Assembly: GCA_001632435.1 (NCBI GenBank)
Contig: KV424042.1
Coordinates: forward strand, 1 to 64,000
Direction: 5' to 3'
Source: Calocera cornea HHB12733
Taxonomy: Eukaryota > Basidiomycota > Dacrymycetes > Dacrymycetales > Dacrymycetaceae
DNA: 64,000 bases
Below the pieces are notes generated by a model that saw only the letters and a program-made list of their open reading frames with translations, had not been told where the DNA came from and made no database searches. This document shows, piece after piece, positions 31,322-42,144 of this stretch. The position numbers and the translations under genes are program-made. How positions within the stretch are numbered: position 1 is the stretch's first letter; each line of letters begins with the position of its first letter.

Positions 31322-33180
31322 ATGGTCCAGGCTACCACTTCCAAGTCGGCGCGCAATGAGAGCCTGACAGTGCGCGACGAGCGCACAGGCAAGACCTACT
31401 CTATCCCGTCAGTGTGACTGCTCCGTCAGTATACCTGATCACTGATCGTGAGCGGCGTTTCAGCATTGTGGAGAACTCCATCCCTGCTACAGCATTCAAG
31501 AAGATCGTCGCACCTCCAAAGGCGGGCGAGAGGGAGGAGAACGAGACAGAGCGCGGGCTGAGGGTGCTCGATAAGGGCTTTCTGAACACGGCGGTCATCA
31601 GGAGCCAGATCACGTACATTGATGGCGATGCTGGAGGTGCGCAAGTCGCATATATGTGCCTTCAACAATAGCTGACGGGTTATCTAGTTCTGCGGTATCG
31701 AGGTTCGCGAGTTCTGTGTCAATTGGAGCGAAATTTGAGCTAATGTACCTGCAGGCATTCCCATCGAGCAGCTCGCCGTCAGCTCCTCGTATCTCGAATG
31801 TGCCTACCTGCTGATCTACGGCAACCTCCCCACGCGACCCGAGTTCAGCACCTTCCAGCGTGAAGTGATGCACCACAGCATCATGCACCACGACTCGGAG
31901 GAGCTCTTCAGCTCCTTCCGGTACGACTCGCACCCGATGGCCATCCTCACGAGTGGGTTTGCAGCTCTGGGAAGCTACTATGCGGAGGTACGCCCCGACC
32001 CCACCTGTCATTGAAGCGGGACACTGAAGTGGGGTTGTGGGGTGTAGGCCAACCCGAGTCTGGCCGGACAGGGTCTTTACACCAGGGGCACTCCGGAAAG
32101 CTTGGCAGTTATGGATAAACAGATTTACCGGCTGTTGGGCAAGGCGACTACGATGGCAGCGTAAGCCCTGCAGTTTTCCCTCATTGGAATGTCGTCTGAA
32201 AGTTACTATCAGAATGGCCTACCGCATCCGGCAAGGACGCGGGTTTGTTACACCCCCGGTTGGCCTTTCGTATACCGGGAGTTTCCTCTACCAGATGGAC
32301 CACCTCGGTGAAGAGGGTTACAAGCCGAATCCTGTTCTTGAAAAGGCGCTTGATGTGTTGTTCCTGCTTCATGCAGACCATGAGTTGAACGCGTCTTGCA
32401 CGACTGTCCTGCAGACGGCGAGCTCATTGGTGGATCCATATAGCGCTGTTGCGTGAGCAACCTTTTATGTCTCTCGTCTGCATTTGGAGACTGATTTCCG
32501 TAGGGCGGGCTGTGCTTCCCTGTATGGCCCATTACACGGTGGTGCGAACGAAGCTGTCATTAGAATGCTCATCTCCATCGGATCGCCGGATAACGTACCC
32601 CGCTTCCTGGAGCAAGTCAAGAAGAAGGAGCGTGTACTGTCTGGATTCGGTCATCGCGTATATAAGACGTCCGACCCGCGCTCTTTCATCGTGCGGAAGA
32701 CGGCCGACGAGGTCTTCGCACTCACCGGCACAGACCCGCTCCTTCAGACAGCGATGCGCCTGCACGACGAGGCGATGAAGGACGACTACTTCGTTTCTCG
32801 CAAGCTCGCGCCCAACGTCGACTTCTGGAGCGGGCTCATCTACCGTGCCATGGGCTTCCCGATGGACTTCTTTCCCGTGCTGTTCGCCGTCCCGCGTGTT
32901 GCTGGGTGGCTCGCACACTGGAGGCAAATGATGCTTCAGGAGGGCGGTGTGAAGATCTGGCGGCCGAGGCAGATCTATGTGGGGCCGGAGAAGAGGGAGT
33001 ACGTCCCGATCGAGCAGCGGAAGGAGGAGAGCAAGGAGCCGAAGGACAAGCCGACGGACGTGTACCACTCTGGGTAAGCACCACTATTCTCCTCGGAAAT
33101 TGGCAGCTTTTGATATGAGCTGTTACAGGCAGAGCAAGCGGTACTACCTCGCTGAGTATACTGGGAAAGCGAAGCTGTAA
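31322..33180 (+). CDS. Citrate synthase, peroxisomal type (C-terminal AKL)
   Basis: Eight exons: 31322-31407, 31464-31636, 31688-31702, 31755-31987, 32048-32160, 32213-32452, 32504-33073 and 33129-33180, 493 aa. Core motifs: LFLLHADHELNAS (His), SLYGPLHGGANEAVIRM (second catalytic His), VLSGFGHRVYKTSDPR, and LAPNVDFWSG (catalytic Asp). It condenses acetyl-CoA with oxaloacetate. It lacks a mitochondrial presequence (start MVQATTSKSARNESLTVRD) and ends GKAKL, a peroxisomal PTS1-type tripeptide. This points to the glyoxylate-cycle or peroxisomal isoform, used for export of acetyl units from beta-oxidation. One exon is only 15 nt (VLRYR). Confidence 0.94.
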
Positions 33181-33612
33181 GACACCGTTCTTATCTCGAC
33201 TAGCATAGCAATACGTGATACGATTGTCACAATGGATATGAATCTCCCTCTCGCTAGTCTGATACCAAATCTCCGATCTTCGTAATATGTACACGCGCGA
33301 GGGGAAGAACAAATCGTTAGCAACGGCCGAGTCGCGTCCCGCGTGCGCATTCATCACCGTCGCGGCGCGCCCTCGTAATCCTCCCACGGCTGCTCCACAC
33401 GCATGCAGTGGTCGCCGTTCCCCTGGCTCGCGAGAGGGAGGGTGACGACGGCGCGCTAGCGCGAATGATGAACTTGTCGAGCTGTTGATCTGCATATATT
33501 CTCGCCTGGCGAGCACCGTTCCCAGGCTGAGCATCCCTGCTCTGCACCATCTCTTGCCGCCGGCTCCCAAACTCCAAGCTCCAGGCTGAGCGCATTCACA
33601 TTCCTTGTACCA
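33181..33612. other. Intergenic region
   Basis: 432 bp between citrate synthase and the secreted-protein gene, both on plus. Contains GCATATATTC (33491-33500), a possible TATA element for the downstream gene. Confidence 0.35.
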
Positions 33613-34418
33613 ATGTCCCGCCCGACACGCCCGCTCCTTGTTCTCTCCGTTCTGTCTGCTCTCCTTCGATTCGTGAACGCGCAGTTCATCGATATCCCCT
33701 CCAGCCTGGGCCAGTGCCAGACACTCGCCCTCAGCTGGCAGCCCACCAGCGCGCCTTACACGGTCTCGGTGCTCAACAGCAGTACCTCCCTTCCTCTGTA
33801 CGTCGCCCCCATCCCCATTTACATCGAACCCATCTCACTACCTCGACAGCGAACGTCTTTCACCCACCACATCCCCCACGGCCCAGTGGACCACCGACCT
33901 CCCACCCGGCACTTCCCTTCTCTTCCAGCTGCAGGACGCCGATGATCGGGTGTTCGACAGTGCCCCAGTACTGATTACGCAAGGGTCAGGGGATTGTATG
34001 GCCCAGGGGGCGATGACGGGGGAGGGGACGCTGCTTTTTAACAGCGCACAGGCGCCGGGGACTGTTGCCCTTTCTTCTGTCGCGCCCTCGTCAGCTTTTC
34101 CCCGTGTCCTCGTTCAACGCAGCTGCTGAAAGACGGCGCAGTGCGTTGCCTACTCAGCTTATATCCGCCACGCTGCCATCTTCCTCCGGCCCAGCACCCA
34201 CAGGCACCACCTCGATAGACCCGGACGACCCTCCCACATCGTCGGCCGTGTTCTCGGGGCCTGTATACTCCGAAGTGCCCGGTGGGTACGTGCCGGTCGA
34301 ACCGAGCTCAGGAATCAGCTATGCGCTCAACTCCGGGGGGAGGAGCCTGTTGCCTCTTTCTGTACTGGGCAGCGTGTTCACTGGTGCGGTGTGGATGGTG
34401 GTGACGCTGCTTGCTTGA
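33613..34418 (+). CDS. Secreted Ser/Thr-rich protein, probably GPI-anchored
   Basis: Exons 33613-33797, 33850-34089 and 34142-34418, 233 aa. Signal peptide MSRPTRPLLVLSVLSALLRF, cleaved near VNA-QF. The folded part (about 24-130) reads IPSSLGQCQTLALSWQPTSA, PYTVSVLNSSTSLPLERL, WTTDLPPGTSLLFQLQDADD and VLITQGSGDC, a beta-rich extracellular module common in mushroom secretomes. A Ser/Pro/Thr stalk follows, and the C-terminus is hydrophobic (LLPLSVLGSVFTGAVWMVVT), as expected for a GPI attachment signal. Cell-surface role inferred; enzyme activity not evident. The second intron (52 nt, GTCAGC donor) was chosen because it alone joins the two open frames in phase. Confidence 0.8.
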
Positions 34419-34744
34419 TGCGCGGCGCTCTCTGTTCCGTTCTATTTATCTTCGCTGTGCGACCCGCCTTGTCATACCCACTCATGTAATACCACTGCTG
34501 TATCCCTACATTGCAATATCAACTGTGCTTTGCCAGCCTACATTACTTCGGAGAAAGAGTAAATTAATCCGGACCGGAGGAATGTAGACCCCAGGCGGTT
34601 CCGTGCCGTCCGCCGTACGAATGACGCCTCTTGTCCCTGTTCGCCGCCTCCGTCGCTGCCACTCCTCCACGCACGACCACACAACACTTTTACGGGCATA
34701 ATTGTCCACATCTCCCGCAGTATTAGTGTCCACGACAGCTGACG
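34419..34744. other. Intergenic region
   Basis: 326 bp; terminator of the secreted-protein gene and promoter of the Mim1-like gene. No gene seen. Confidence 0.35.
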
Positions 34745-36016
34745 ATGGCCGCCGAAGATCTGGCTAGCAGTGGATACCTCGATCCGCTTAGGGTATGTTA
34801 GAGAGAGGTACAACGTTGACGCATGTTGATGCCTGCGCAGGACGCCCTCGACTCATCCTTCACCTCTACCGACCCCTCCCTACGCGCCCCGGAGCCCAGC
34901 TCTGAAGCACAGGGGAGCACCGCCCCCAAAAGCGAGACTCCTGTACCCGCCCAGCAGGGCAGCTCGAGCGACGCCCCTCCCGCTGCTGATGACGGCTGGA
35001 AGGTGGAGTACGACGAGCGGCTGGCAGCCTGGCGCGCTGAGGCCGCCGTAGCGCGGCAGAAGGCTGAAGAGGAGCGCGCGCGCTGGGGCGCGATCAGGGA
35101 TACTGAGCGGGCTGCCGCGGACAGTAGGAGGAAGGAGGAGCAGGCTGCGGCTGAGCAGAGGGGGAGGGAGAGTGCGTTCAGCTCCGGCGAGTGGGAGGCC
35201 GCGGGAAGCAGTTCTGCCGGTGTAAGCGGGAGCGCGAGGGAGAGCGCTGATGCAGCACTGGAGGGGAGGGAGGGGGTGACGAGGGCGAGATTGGGGGAAG
35301 CGCATATTGCTGCGGAGGTGGAGTTGCTCGGTGTCCCACTGGAGGGGAGCGAGGGCGAGCCGAGCGTGGCGGACGCGAGGGACTTGACGACGAGCGAGCC
35401 GGAAGGGACGGGGCATATGTTCTCTGTGCGTTCTTCCTCTCGCGCCTGCTCTATGTTATGCTTGCCACATGTTGACCTATATGCGCAGTCAATGCAGTCC
35501 GACTTCCCCTCCGTAGTCTCCCTCGGCAGCACCCCGCCCACGATCCCCTCCCTCTTCCAGACCGACACCGACTCACCCGTTGAAGTCTCCAACGGCGAAG
35601 ACAAGTCTTCCCCCGACGCGGACGAGTCCTCGCTGAACGAGTCCGCGCCGTCCCGCCGCCGCCCGGGCGGCTCGCGCCCCACCGCTTCCGCCTCTGCGGC
35701 GGCTGCGGCCGTAGCGAGTGCCCAGGCTGCACAGAGGAGCGACGACAAGCGCGCGGCTGAGAAGGAGGCCAGAGCTGTCGCTGCCGCTGCAGAGGTGCCG
35801 AAGAGTCTCGCGCTCAGCGTATTCTCCCCCGGCTTGCCCTGGCGCGCAAGGCTCATCGCTCTGGCAGGCACGCTGGCCATCAACCTGGCGCTGCCTTTCC
35901 TGAACGGGATCATGCTCGGGTTTGGGGAGATCTTTGCAAAGAACTATATCGCCGTCTGGATCGGGTGGAGCAAGAGGCCGAAGGGCGCTGTCACTGCTGT
36001 TGGGGTCAGGTACTGA
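34745..36016 (+). CDS. Mim1/TOM13-type mitochondrial outer membrane import protein with long N-terminal extension
   Basis: Exons 34745-34792, 34841-35425 and 35489-36016, 386 aa. The last 60 residues read LPWRARLIALAGTLAINLAL then PFLNGIMLGFGEIFAKNYIA and VWIGWSK. The combination N-L-LPF-NG-MLGFGEIFA is the Mim1/TOM13 signature: one membrane helix with small-residue motifs. In yeast Mim1 with Mim2 inserts helical proteins into the mitochondrial outer membrane. Yeast Mim1 is about 110 aa, whereas here more than 320 residues precede the domain: acidic, Ala/Glu/Arg-rich with a likely coiled coil (about 70-125, KAEEERARWGAIRDTERAAA) and an Ala run. The second intron (63 nt) is in frame without stops but has good GTGCGT..GCGCAG ends. 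Confidence 0.75.
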
Positions 36017-36238
36017 TTGCACATGGTCGAGGGACGATGACGAGGTCGCGCAATCGTGACTTGCCGCTGGAGGGTGCGCAAAAAGGACGTGGATGATATA
36101 TTAGAGCAATGTCGTCGAGTCCTGCAATACATATGCCATGCTCTCCCCTAGCGCCACGTTTCTCGTATTGTGCAATTGTATGATACACCACGTCCTCGCC
36201 TCCTGACCGCCTCGCCTCGCGTTGGCCAAAGCGCATGC

Positions 36239-37952
36239 CTACAGCCTAGTATTCGCTGGGATCTTCCGGATCGCCTGCCTGACGCCCAGATCGCCCAGCA
36301 CGTCCTCGGCGCCGCCCAGCAAGCTGTCAAACGGCACCGTCCGATGATAGTGCTCTATCATCCTGCCCATGCCCGTGCGGGTGATGCCGCGCCCGCCAAA
36401 CACCTGCGTCGCGTCCTCCGCCGTCTGCTGCGCCGTCTTGGTGCAGTACATCTTGAGGAATGCGATCTGCCCGGCGAGCTTGGACGACTGCTGCTTGTAC
36501 GACATGTTGCACATCTGGTAGGTCACGTTCTCGAGCCACGACTGCACCGCTTCGACGCGGGCGATCATCTGGGCGAGCCTGGGGGGAAAACATCAATATA
36601 TGCGCGTGATTTTGAAGGAGGGAACGTACTTGGCGCGGATGATGGCCTGCCCGGTGAGCGGCTTGCCGAACGCCTTGCGCTGGTGCGCCCACTTGAGGCA
36701 CTCCTCGACGACATGCCTCTGGCTGCGCGCACTGGCGCAGCACATGACCCACCGCTCGTGATTGAAGTTGCTGAGAATGACCAGCAGCCCGCCGTCCTCC
36801 GGGCCCAGGGTGTACCCGACCGGCACGCGCACATTGTCGAACGTGACGTAGGCCGTGCCCGCGGTGGTCGAGTAGGACGTCTTGATCTGCTTCGTCTCGA
36901 CGCCCTCGACGCGCGGCACGAGAATGACGGTGAGCCCACCGTCTGTGCGGCAGCCGACGGTGAACCAGTCCGCAAACGTCCCGTTCGTGATCCACTTCTT
37001 GGTCCCGTTGATGATCCACTCCTTGCCGTCCTCGCTCTTGACGGCGGTGCAGCGCAGGCCGGCCACGTCAGACCCGGCGAACGCCTCGCTGATCGCGAGG
37101 CAGATGAACTTCTTCCCCGCCAGCACGTCCGGTACAACAAGCTTCTTCACCTCCTCCGATCCGAAGTTGAGCACAGGCGGGAGGCCAATGACCATCCCGC
37201 CGAGCATGCCGTCGCCGTACCCACGCGCCCCGCACCGCGCCAGCTCCTGGGTGATGATGAGCTCGTGGAAGTAGTCGAACTTCTCCGGCTCGACGAGCCC
37301 ATCCATCAACCTGCGGCCCTTGAGGTGCTTTCCCGGCCCAAGCCGCATCGCGTGCATCTCGAGCTCGGCCATCTTGTCGAACACGCTCTGCGAGGGCCGC
37401 TTGCCGTCCTCCTCGCGCGCCTGCGCGTCGGGCCGGACGTACTCGTCCACGAACCTGCGCACAGCTGACTGGAACTTGCGGTGGCTCTGCATTGGGGTCA
37501 GCTCCCGTATCCGCAGCTCGGTGCAACGAAAGTGCTTACATCGGTGAAGTACGGGCTGAAGTACCCGTCGTTCAACCACGTCGGCTCGGCATACGGCACC
37601 TGTGAGATATCGCCCGGCTCCGGCACGTGTATCTGGCTCTCCTCGCCCTGCACTGTGCCGATGATGAGGCGTGCGTACTGTGGGCGGAGGAGCACTTCCA
37701 GCCGGTGCAGGCCGAAGAACTGCTCCGTCGCGTCCTGCCCCGCGACGTCCGCGTCGTACAGGACGGCCGCGCCTCCGGGGTGCATGGCCGCGAAGCGGGA
37801 GAGGTCGTAGACTTTGGCGTCGATGACGACCCAGAGGTCCCCCTCTTTGTTGTGCTGGGCGGGTGTCAGCAAATCCGTGGTACGGGTGAGGTGGAGGTAC
37901 GTGCCTTGGATATCTCGTCCGTGGAGAGGATGCGCATCTCCTTCTTCGACAT
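36239..37952 (-). CDS. Acyl-CoA dehydrogenase with N-terminal cytochrome b5 domain
   Basis: Exons 37952-37905, 37854-37540, 37486-36630 and 36578-36239, 519 aa. Residues 1-95 form a cytochrome b5 domain: GDLWVVIDAKVYDLSRF, then MHPGGAAVL (HPGG, first heme His) and FFGLHR (second His). The rest is an acyl-CoA dehydrogenase: ELIITQELARCGARGYGDGM, FICLAISEAFAGSDVAGL, GTKKWITNGTFADWFTV, QRKAFGKPLTGQ, VFGGRGITRTGMGRMIEHYH. FAD-dependent alpha,beta-oxidation of an acyl-CoA is the family reaction, and the b5 domain suggests heme-linked electron transfer. The Glu of the YEGT motif in MCAD is replaced (LLGGAEDV), so the catalytic base must sit elsewhere. The first intron needs a GC donor (see findings). 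C-terminus TRL is at best a weak PTS1. Confidence 0.9.
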
Positions 37953-38903
37953 GTTTGCAATAATGAACAATAATAACTTAGGGTGAGGTGCGGTGTAGAA
38001 GTGAAGGAGGTTGAGAGCAAGTCGCGCGGTAGCAGCAGCAGCAGCAGCAGGAGGGGCAAGCAGCACAGGGCGGGCAAGCTGGCTATAAACCGGCCCCTCC
38101 GCGCTGCTGCCCACTACGGCGGGCCACACCCAATCACATGCCCGCAGGGGATTCACATGCACGGAGCCAAATCAGGCCGTGAATTACCGAGTGCCCGGTT
38201 GGGCGGATGCCGCGTCACGCCTTCTCCGCACGGACCCCGCTTCCCCGCGTCCCGTCGGCGGGCGATGGGCGGTGGGCTGCACGCTCCTGCATCGCACGCG
38301 GTGCTGATGAGTGAACTTACACCGGAGCTTGCACGTCAGGTGACGGCGCCGATCAGAGCCGCCACACACTCAACTACCTCTGCACTACCAGCTCCTGACC
38401 GCACCACCGAGCACGTTCCCAGCCCAGCACACTCAGGGACAGCCCGCGGGCAAACGGCAGATCGCCAGCGAAGATGCGGGTATCGCGGCTCGCCCTGGGC
38501 CGCCGATGCTACGCTGTTCTCGTGTCTCGTCAGGATCACCGGCTCCAGCCCGGCGGGAGCGCGGGATTCGCCCTGGGATCGCGGGAAGTTTTGGGACGTG
38601 TTGGAACTCGCTGTGCCCTGCGAGTTGTGTGCTCGGTCTGACACCGACACGATCTCTGGTAGTAAGTTGCACTATACTGCAGAGCACGTCCCGTCCTAGC
38701 CCGGGCATACAGCCCGGCCGATCCCAACGACATGACTTACGTTGGACATTCGGTCCTGTGAATGGTATTCTATATTTTGCAGCAAAAACCTTGGAACCGG
38801 TGCGGAAACATCCCTCTCTATCTTCTCCAGCAACTCCTATACCCGCCCAGCAACCCCCCCACACACCCATTCCTCCCTCATGTAGCACCCCACTGCAAGC
38901 CGC
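37953..38903. other. Intergenic region, 951 bp
   Basis: Upstream of the b5-ACAD gene and downstream of acylphosphatase. It holds a short (AGC)n run at 38031-38050. The open frames here lack coding character. Confidence 0.4.
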
Positions 38904-39313
38904 TCATCGCCTCACCCCAAACGCCCTATACTCCAGTTGATCTACCTCCTTAACCTCCTCCTTCACATCCTCCACCTTCCCCGGTCCGTCCCACAACCTG
39001 TCCCTACTGTCTCCCAAACGCATCAGCATTCGTCCCACGCCGCAACAGAAAGAAATCAGCGATGGAGGGAAAAAGAAGTGGAAGTGGACTCGGGAAGGGG
39101 AAAGCGAAGAGGTGAAGGGGAAAAGCAAGATGGGACGCACAACTCTTGCAGTGCGCGCAGCTCCCCCTGCACTACACCCTCCACGCCCGCCCCGTCAGGC
39201 GTGTTCCGGCACCGCCCTACCAGCCCGTGCTCGGTCGCGAGGGAGCGCGCGAACGCCCGGTAGCCTACGCCCTGCACGCGGCCGGTGACGAGGAACGAGA
39301 GGGAGCTGGGCAT
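38904..39313 (-). CDS. Acylphosphatase
   Basis: Exons 39313-39141 and 39006-38904, 91 aa, the normal size. [20 protein letters not shown] holds the phosphate-binding GRVQGVGYR loop with the catalytic Arg, and [20 protein letters not shown] holds the catalytic Asn (RNTPDG). Helix 2 continues [15 protein letters not shown]. The enzyme hydrolyses acyl phosphates such as 1,3-bisphosphoglycerate. The 134-nt intron is longer than others here; the acceptor (GAGACAG) was chosen because it restores ALQEF--RL-DGP; another AG nine bases downstream would also keep the frame. The usual C-terminal strand is replaced by a Lys/Glu-rich tail, so the 3' end could be wrong. Confidence 0.78.
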
Positions 39314-39956
39314 GCCGGTGGACCGCGGTGTTCGAGCTAGCAGCACAAGAGAGATACGGAATGCCACCTGTGAGGTCTTTAGGAGGGGAGGACAAGAGGA
39401 TCAACGACAGACAGCAGGATGGTAGCGTGACAGAAGCAAGACTGACACTGGAGGGGGCCGGCCGACAAGAATTTGGTCGGGAGGTGACGTCAGGACGCGT
39501 GGCACGACATGAGGGCTTCAAGTCGCGTGCGCCGTCCGTGCGCCTCTCTTGCCTAGGACTCCTTGCTCTTGTCACCGCTCCATTGCCTGGCTGCACTACA
39601 GAATGAGTGAAAAAGTTGTTCCTCGAACGCTAGAGGCCCCGCAGCGCGCGTATCCATAGCGCCTTGTGGTGCCAATATCCATAGGATCCCCAGGCTTGAC
39701 CAGTTGCTAGGGTTGCCGACGGGACAAGGGACAGCTAGCTAGCCCCCTTGCACAAGGATAGTCATGTAAGAGAAGTTAGCACGCGCTGCCTGTGGATGTT
39801 CTTATCTATTCACGTGGATGGAGTCATGCTGTGCCGCTGGAGCTGGCGTCCCCGAATCTTCTGGCGGGTTCGGAGGGGACGTCATGCACCAGTGGGCCAT
39901 TCTTCAAGTCGCATTCATGCTTCATTCTTGACACTGGTCTCCCTTCCCTCTTGAGC
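39314..39956. other. Intergenic region with duplicated promoter segment
   Basis: 643 bp. AAGTTGTTCCTCGA near 39614-39627 recurs near 40881-40894, and the last 120 bp (CATGCTGTGCCG ... GGGACGTCAT ... TTCTTGACACTGG) recur upstream of the second SnoaL-like gene. Confidence 0.6.
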
Positions 39957-40628
39957 ATGGCCGACATGAACCAATCGCCCGCTACGCGCACGCGGGTCGC
40001 ACTCGAGTACCTGAGAGCGGTGGAGGTGGACGATAAGGAGGCTCTCGCGTCTCTGCTTGCGGACGGCTACGAGCGGCGGATCGTGCCTCTCAACAGAGCA
40101 GAAATAAAGCCGGCATCCAAGCAGCATGCGCTTGACAAGCGTACGTGGAGAGCCAATTCCCGGGAGATTACGGTGGGCTGCGACAGGCTGACTTGCTGTG
40201 GCGCGGGACTGAGTGGGCGACAGACTACCCCACTGGACGTGATGGAGACGATAGATGGCAGGGTCGTTTTGCATGTCAGGACGCAGCTGGGCTGATTTTG
40301 GATCCCGGTATAACTCTGTCTTGCCCTCGCAGATCCGATGGCGGGGCCTCCATAACAACGGCCAATGGGTACAAAAGGAAGAGATACGGATCATCAGCTT
40401 TGCCGATGGACCCGGCATATCCGACGACCCGCAGATCGCATATGTGAAGCTGTTCGTTGACTGGGTGGGGTCTAGTGTGAGTTTTCTTTCCATTCGCACC
40501 GGTATAGTGGGTGACACGGTTCGATACAGAAATTAAGCCTGCCGAAGGAGGCACGCTCTATGACAATCGGGGCGATGTACCACTATCTCATGGGCGAGGA
40601 TCAGGGAGCCAAGTGTATTATAATGTGA
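39957..40628 (+). CDS. SnoaL/NTF2-like protein with CaaX box, copy 1
   Basis: Exons 39957-40172, 40224-40274, 40333-40476 and 40530-40628, 169 aa. Features: RVALEYLRAVEVDDKEALAS, LLADGYERRIVPLNR, WRANSREIT, DVMETIDGRVVLHIRWRG, KEEIRIISFADG, IAYVKLFVDW. This is the small cone-shaped NTF2/SnoaL fold of many mushroom proteins, where the usual phrase is G-V--H--SDG-----YNNEY----F-D-GKI---KEFVD. The last exon encodes IGAMYHYLMGEDQ and ends AKCIIM, a CaaX box expected to be farnesylated. Exon lengths 1-3 (216, 51, 144) are identical to copy 2 at 41429. Function unknown; no catalytic residues could be assigned. Confidence 0.82.
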
Positions 40629-41428
40629 GAAGACGCGGTCATATAATACCCAAATATACGGAGACAAGTGCGGCATTGTATTTATCCCATACATAAACCC
40701 CGTTAGACGCGAAACGGTACATTGGTGGCTACCGTTGTGCGCTGCACCTGCCCTGTCGAGTGCACGCAGCCCGGAGGTCAACCGGCCTGTTCTTAATCCC
40801 AGCGGTCTATATGGAGCTGGGTCGCACTACGGGAATGGCTATGGGTTTGCTCATTACTAGTGTGGTTGTTAGCGATGACAAAGTTGTTCCTCGACCGTGA
40901 AAGGGTTGGCCGCTACCGATCGTCTCGGAAAGTGGGCCGTTGTGAGCCGTTCGCTCGGCTTGTTGCGACGGCAGCTGGCGTAGAAGGAGATATTGAGCCC
41001 TCTTGTAAGAGCGAAATGCGCCATCATGTGAAGCCAGGCGAGCGTTGTATGATATCCGATAGTTATGCGGGAATACATAACTACAGAATTGTGTTAGCCC
41101 AATCATCGTTCGTGCCGGACTCGATGGGCCGGCGTCGCGACCCCTCCAGAAAGTCTAACATTTTCGACCATTGTTCGACCCTGATGTGTTCCCTTGATCT
41201 CCTGGCCCGTTGCCGTGGTATCTGGCCGTGAAGCTACAGTTCGTCTTCAGATCTGAGCGCGTGCTGATTATCGATATTCTGCACATTCGGATTTGCGGAG
41301 CCATGCTGTGCCGGTGCTGTTCTTAGATCTTCTGCCGAGCTCGGACGGGACGTCATCATGCAGTGGACCAATCTCCAATTCGCGCTCTAGCTTCACTTTC
41401 TTGACACTGGACTCCTTTGCTGCTCACC
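40629..41428. other. Intergenic region between the two SnoaL-like copies
   Basis: 800 bp with short blocks matching the region upstream of copy 1. No gene seen. Confidence 0.45.
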
Positions 41429-42144
41429 ATGACCGACCTAAAGAAAGCACCTTCTACACTAACACAAGTCGCGCTCCAGTACCTAAAAGCGATGGAGGCA
41501 GACGACAAGGAGACACTCGGGCGCCTACTTGCGGATGGCTACGAGCGGCCAATCATGCCCCTGCATAGACCCGAAATCAAACCGGGGTCAAAGCAGGATG
41601 CGCTTGACAAACATGCTTGGAGGGCCGACTTCCGAGAGATCACGGTGGGTAGCGGCATCATGAGTGCCGGCGGCAAGACTTGCACTGAACGGAGCGACAG
41701 GCAAAGGCATTGGACGTAATGGAGACGACAGATGGCAGGGTGGTTCTGCATGTAAGGACTCTACTCGATGACCCGTATACCTCCTCATGAGGTTGTCCTT
41801 GGTTTTGCAGATTCAATGGCGTGGCCTCCGGAACGACGGCCAATGGGTTCAAAAGGAAGAGATGCGAATCATCAGCTTCACCGACGGCCCCAGAATATTC
41901 GACGACCCGCAGATCGCGCATGTGAAGCTGTTCATCGACTGGGTCGGATTTGGCGTGCGTTTCTTTCCGTTCTCGCTAGGATGGTGGGTGACATGGAGTG
42001 ATGCAGCAATTCAAGTCGCCCAAGGGCGCCAGCAATACGACGCTTGGGGCCATGTATCACCATACCATGGGTTTGGATCAGTCGAAGGCTGTGGTCAACA
42101 CTGATCAGACGCAGGGCGGTCCGGCCAAGTGCGCCATTATGTGA
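41429..42144 (+). CDS. SnoaL/NTF2-like protein with CaaX box, copy 2
   Basis: Exons 41429-41644, 41701-41751, 41811-41954 and 42007-42144, 182 aa. QVALQYLKAMEADDKETLGR, LLADGYERPIMPLHR, WRADFREIT, DVMETTDGRVVLHIQWRGL, KEEMRIISFTDG and IAHVKLFIDW align block by block with copy 1. The last exon is 13 codons longer but keeps LGAMYHHTMGLDQ and ends AKCAIM, again a CaaX box with Met at the last position (farnesyl type). Intron positions and phases are the same in both copies, so they arose by tandem duplication. Predicted to be membrane-tethered by a lipid; partner or ligand unknown. Confidence 0.83.

Noticed and set aside
34798..35913. 371-codon open frame on minus
   Set aside because: Antisense of the Mim1-like gene; Ser/Ala/Leu-rich mirror of its Ala/Glu/Arg region.
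36170..37468. 432-codon open frame on plus
   Set aside because: Exact antisense of the b5-ACAD exons, which have clear family motifs; composition is His/Arg/Asp/Leu-rich, typical of a shadow frame.
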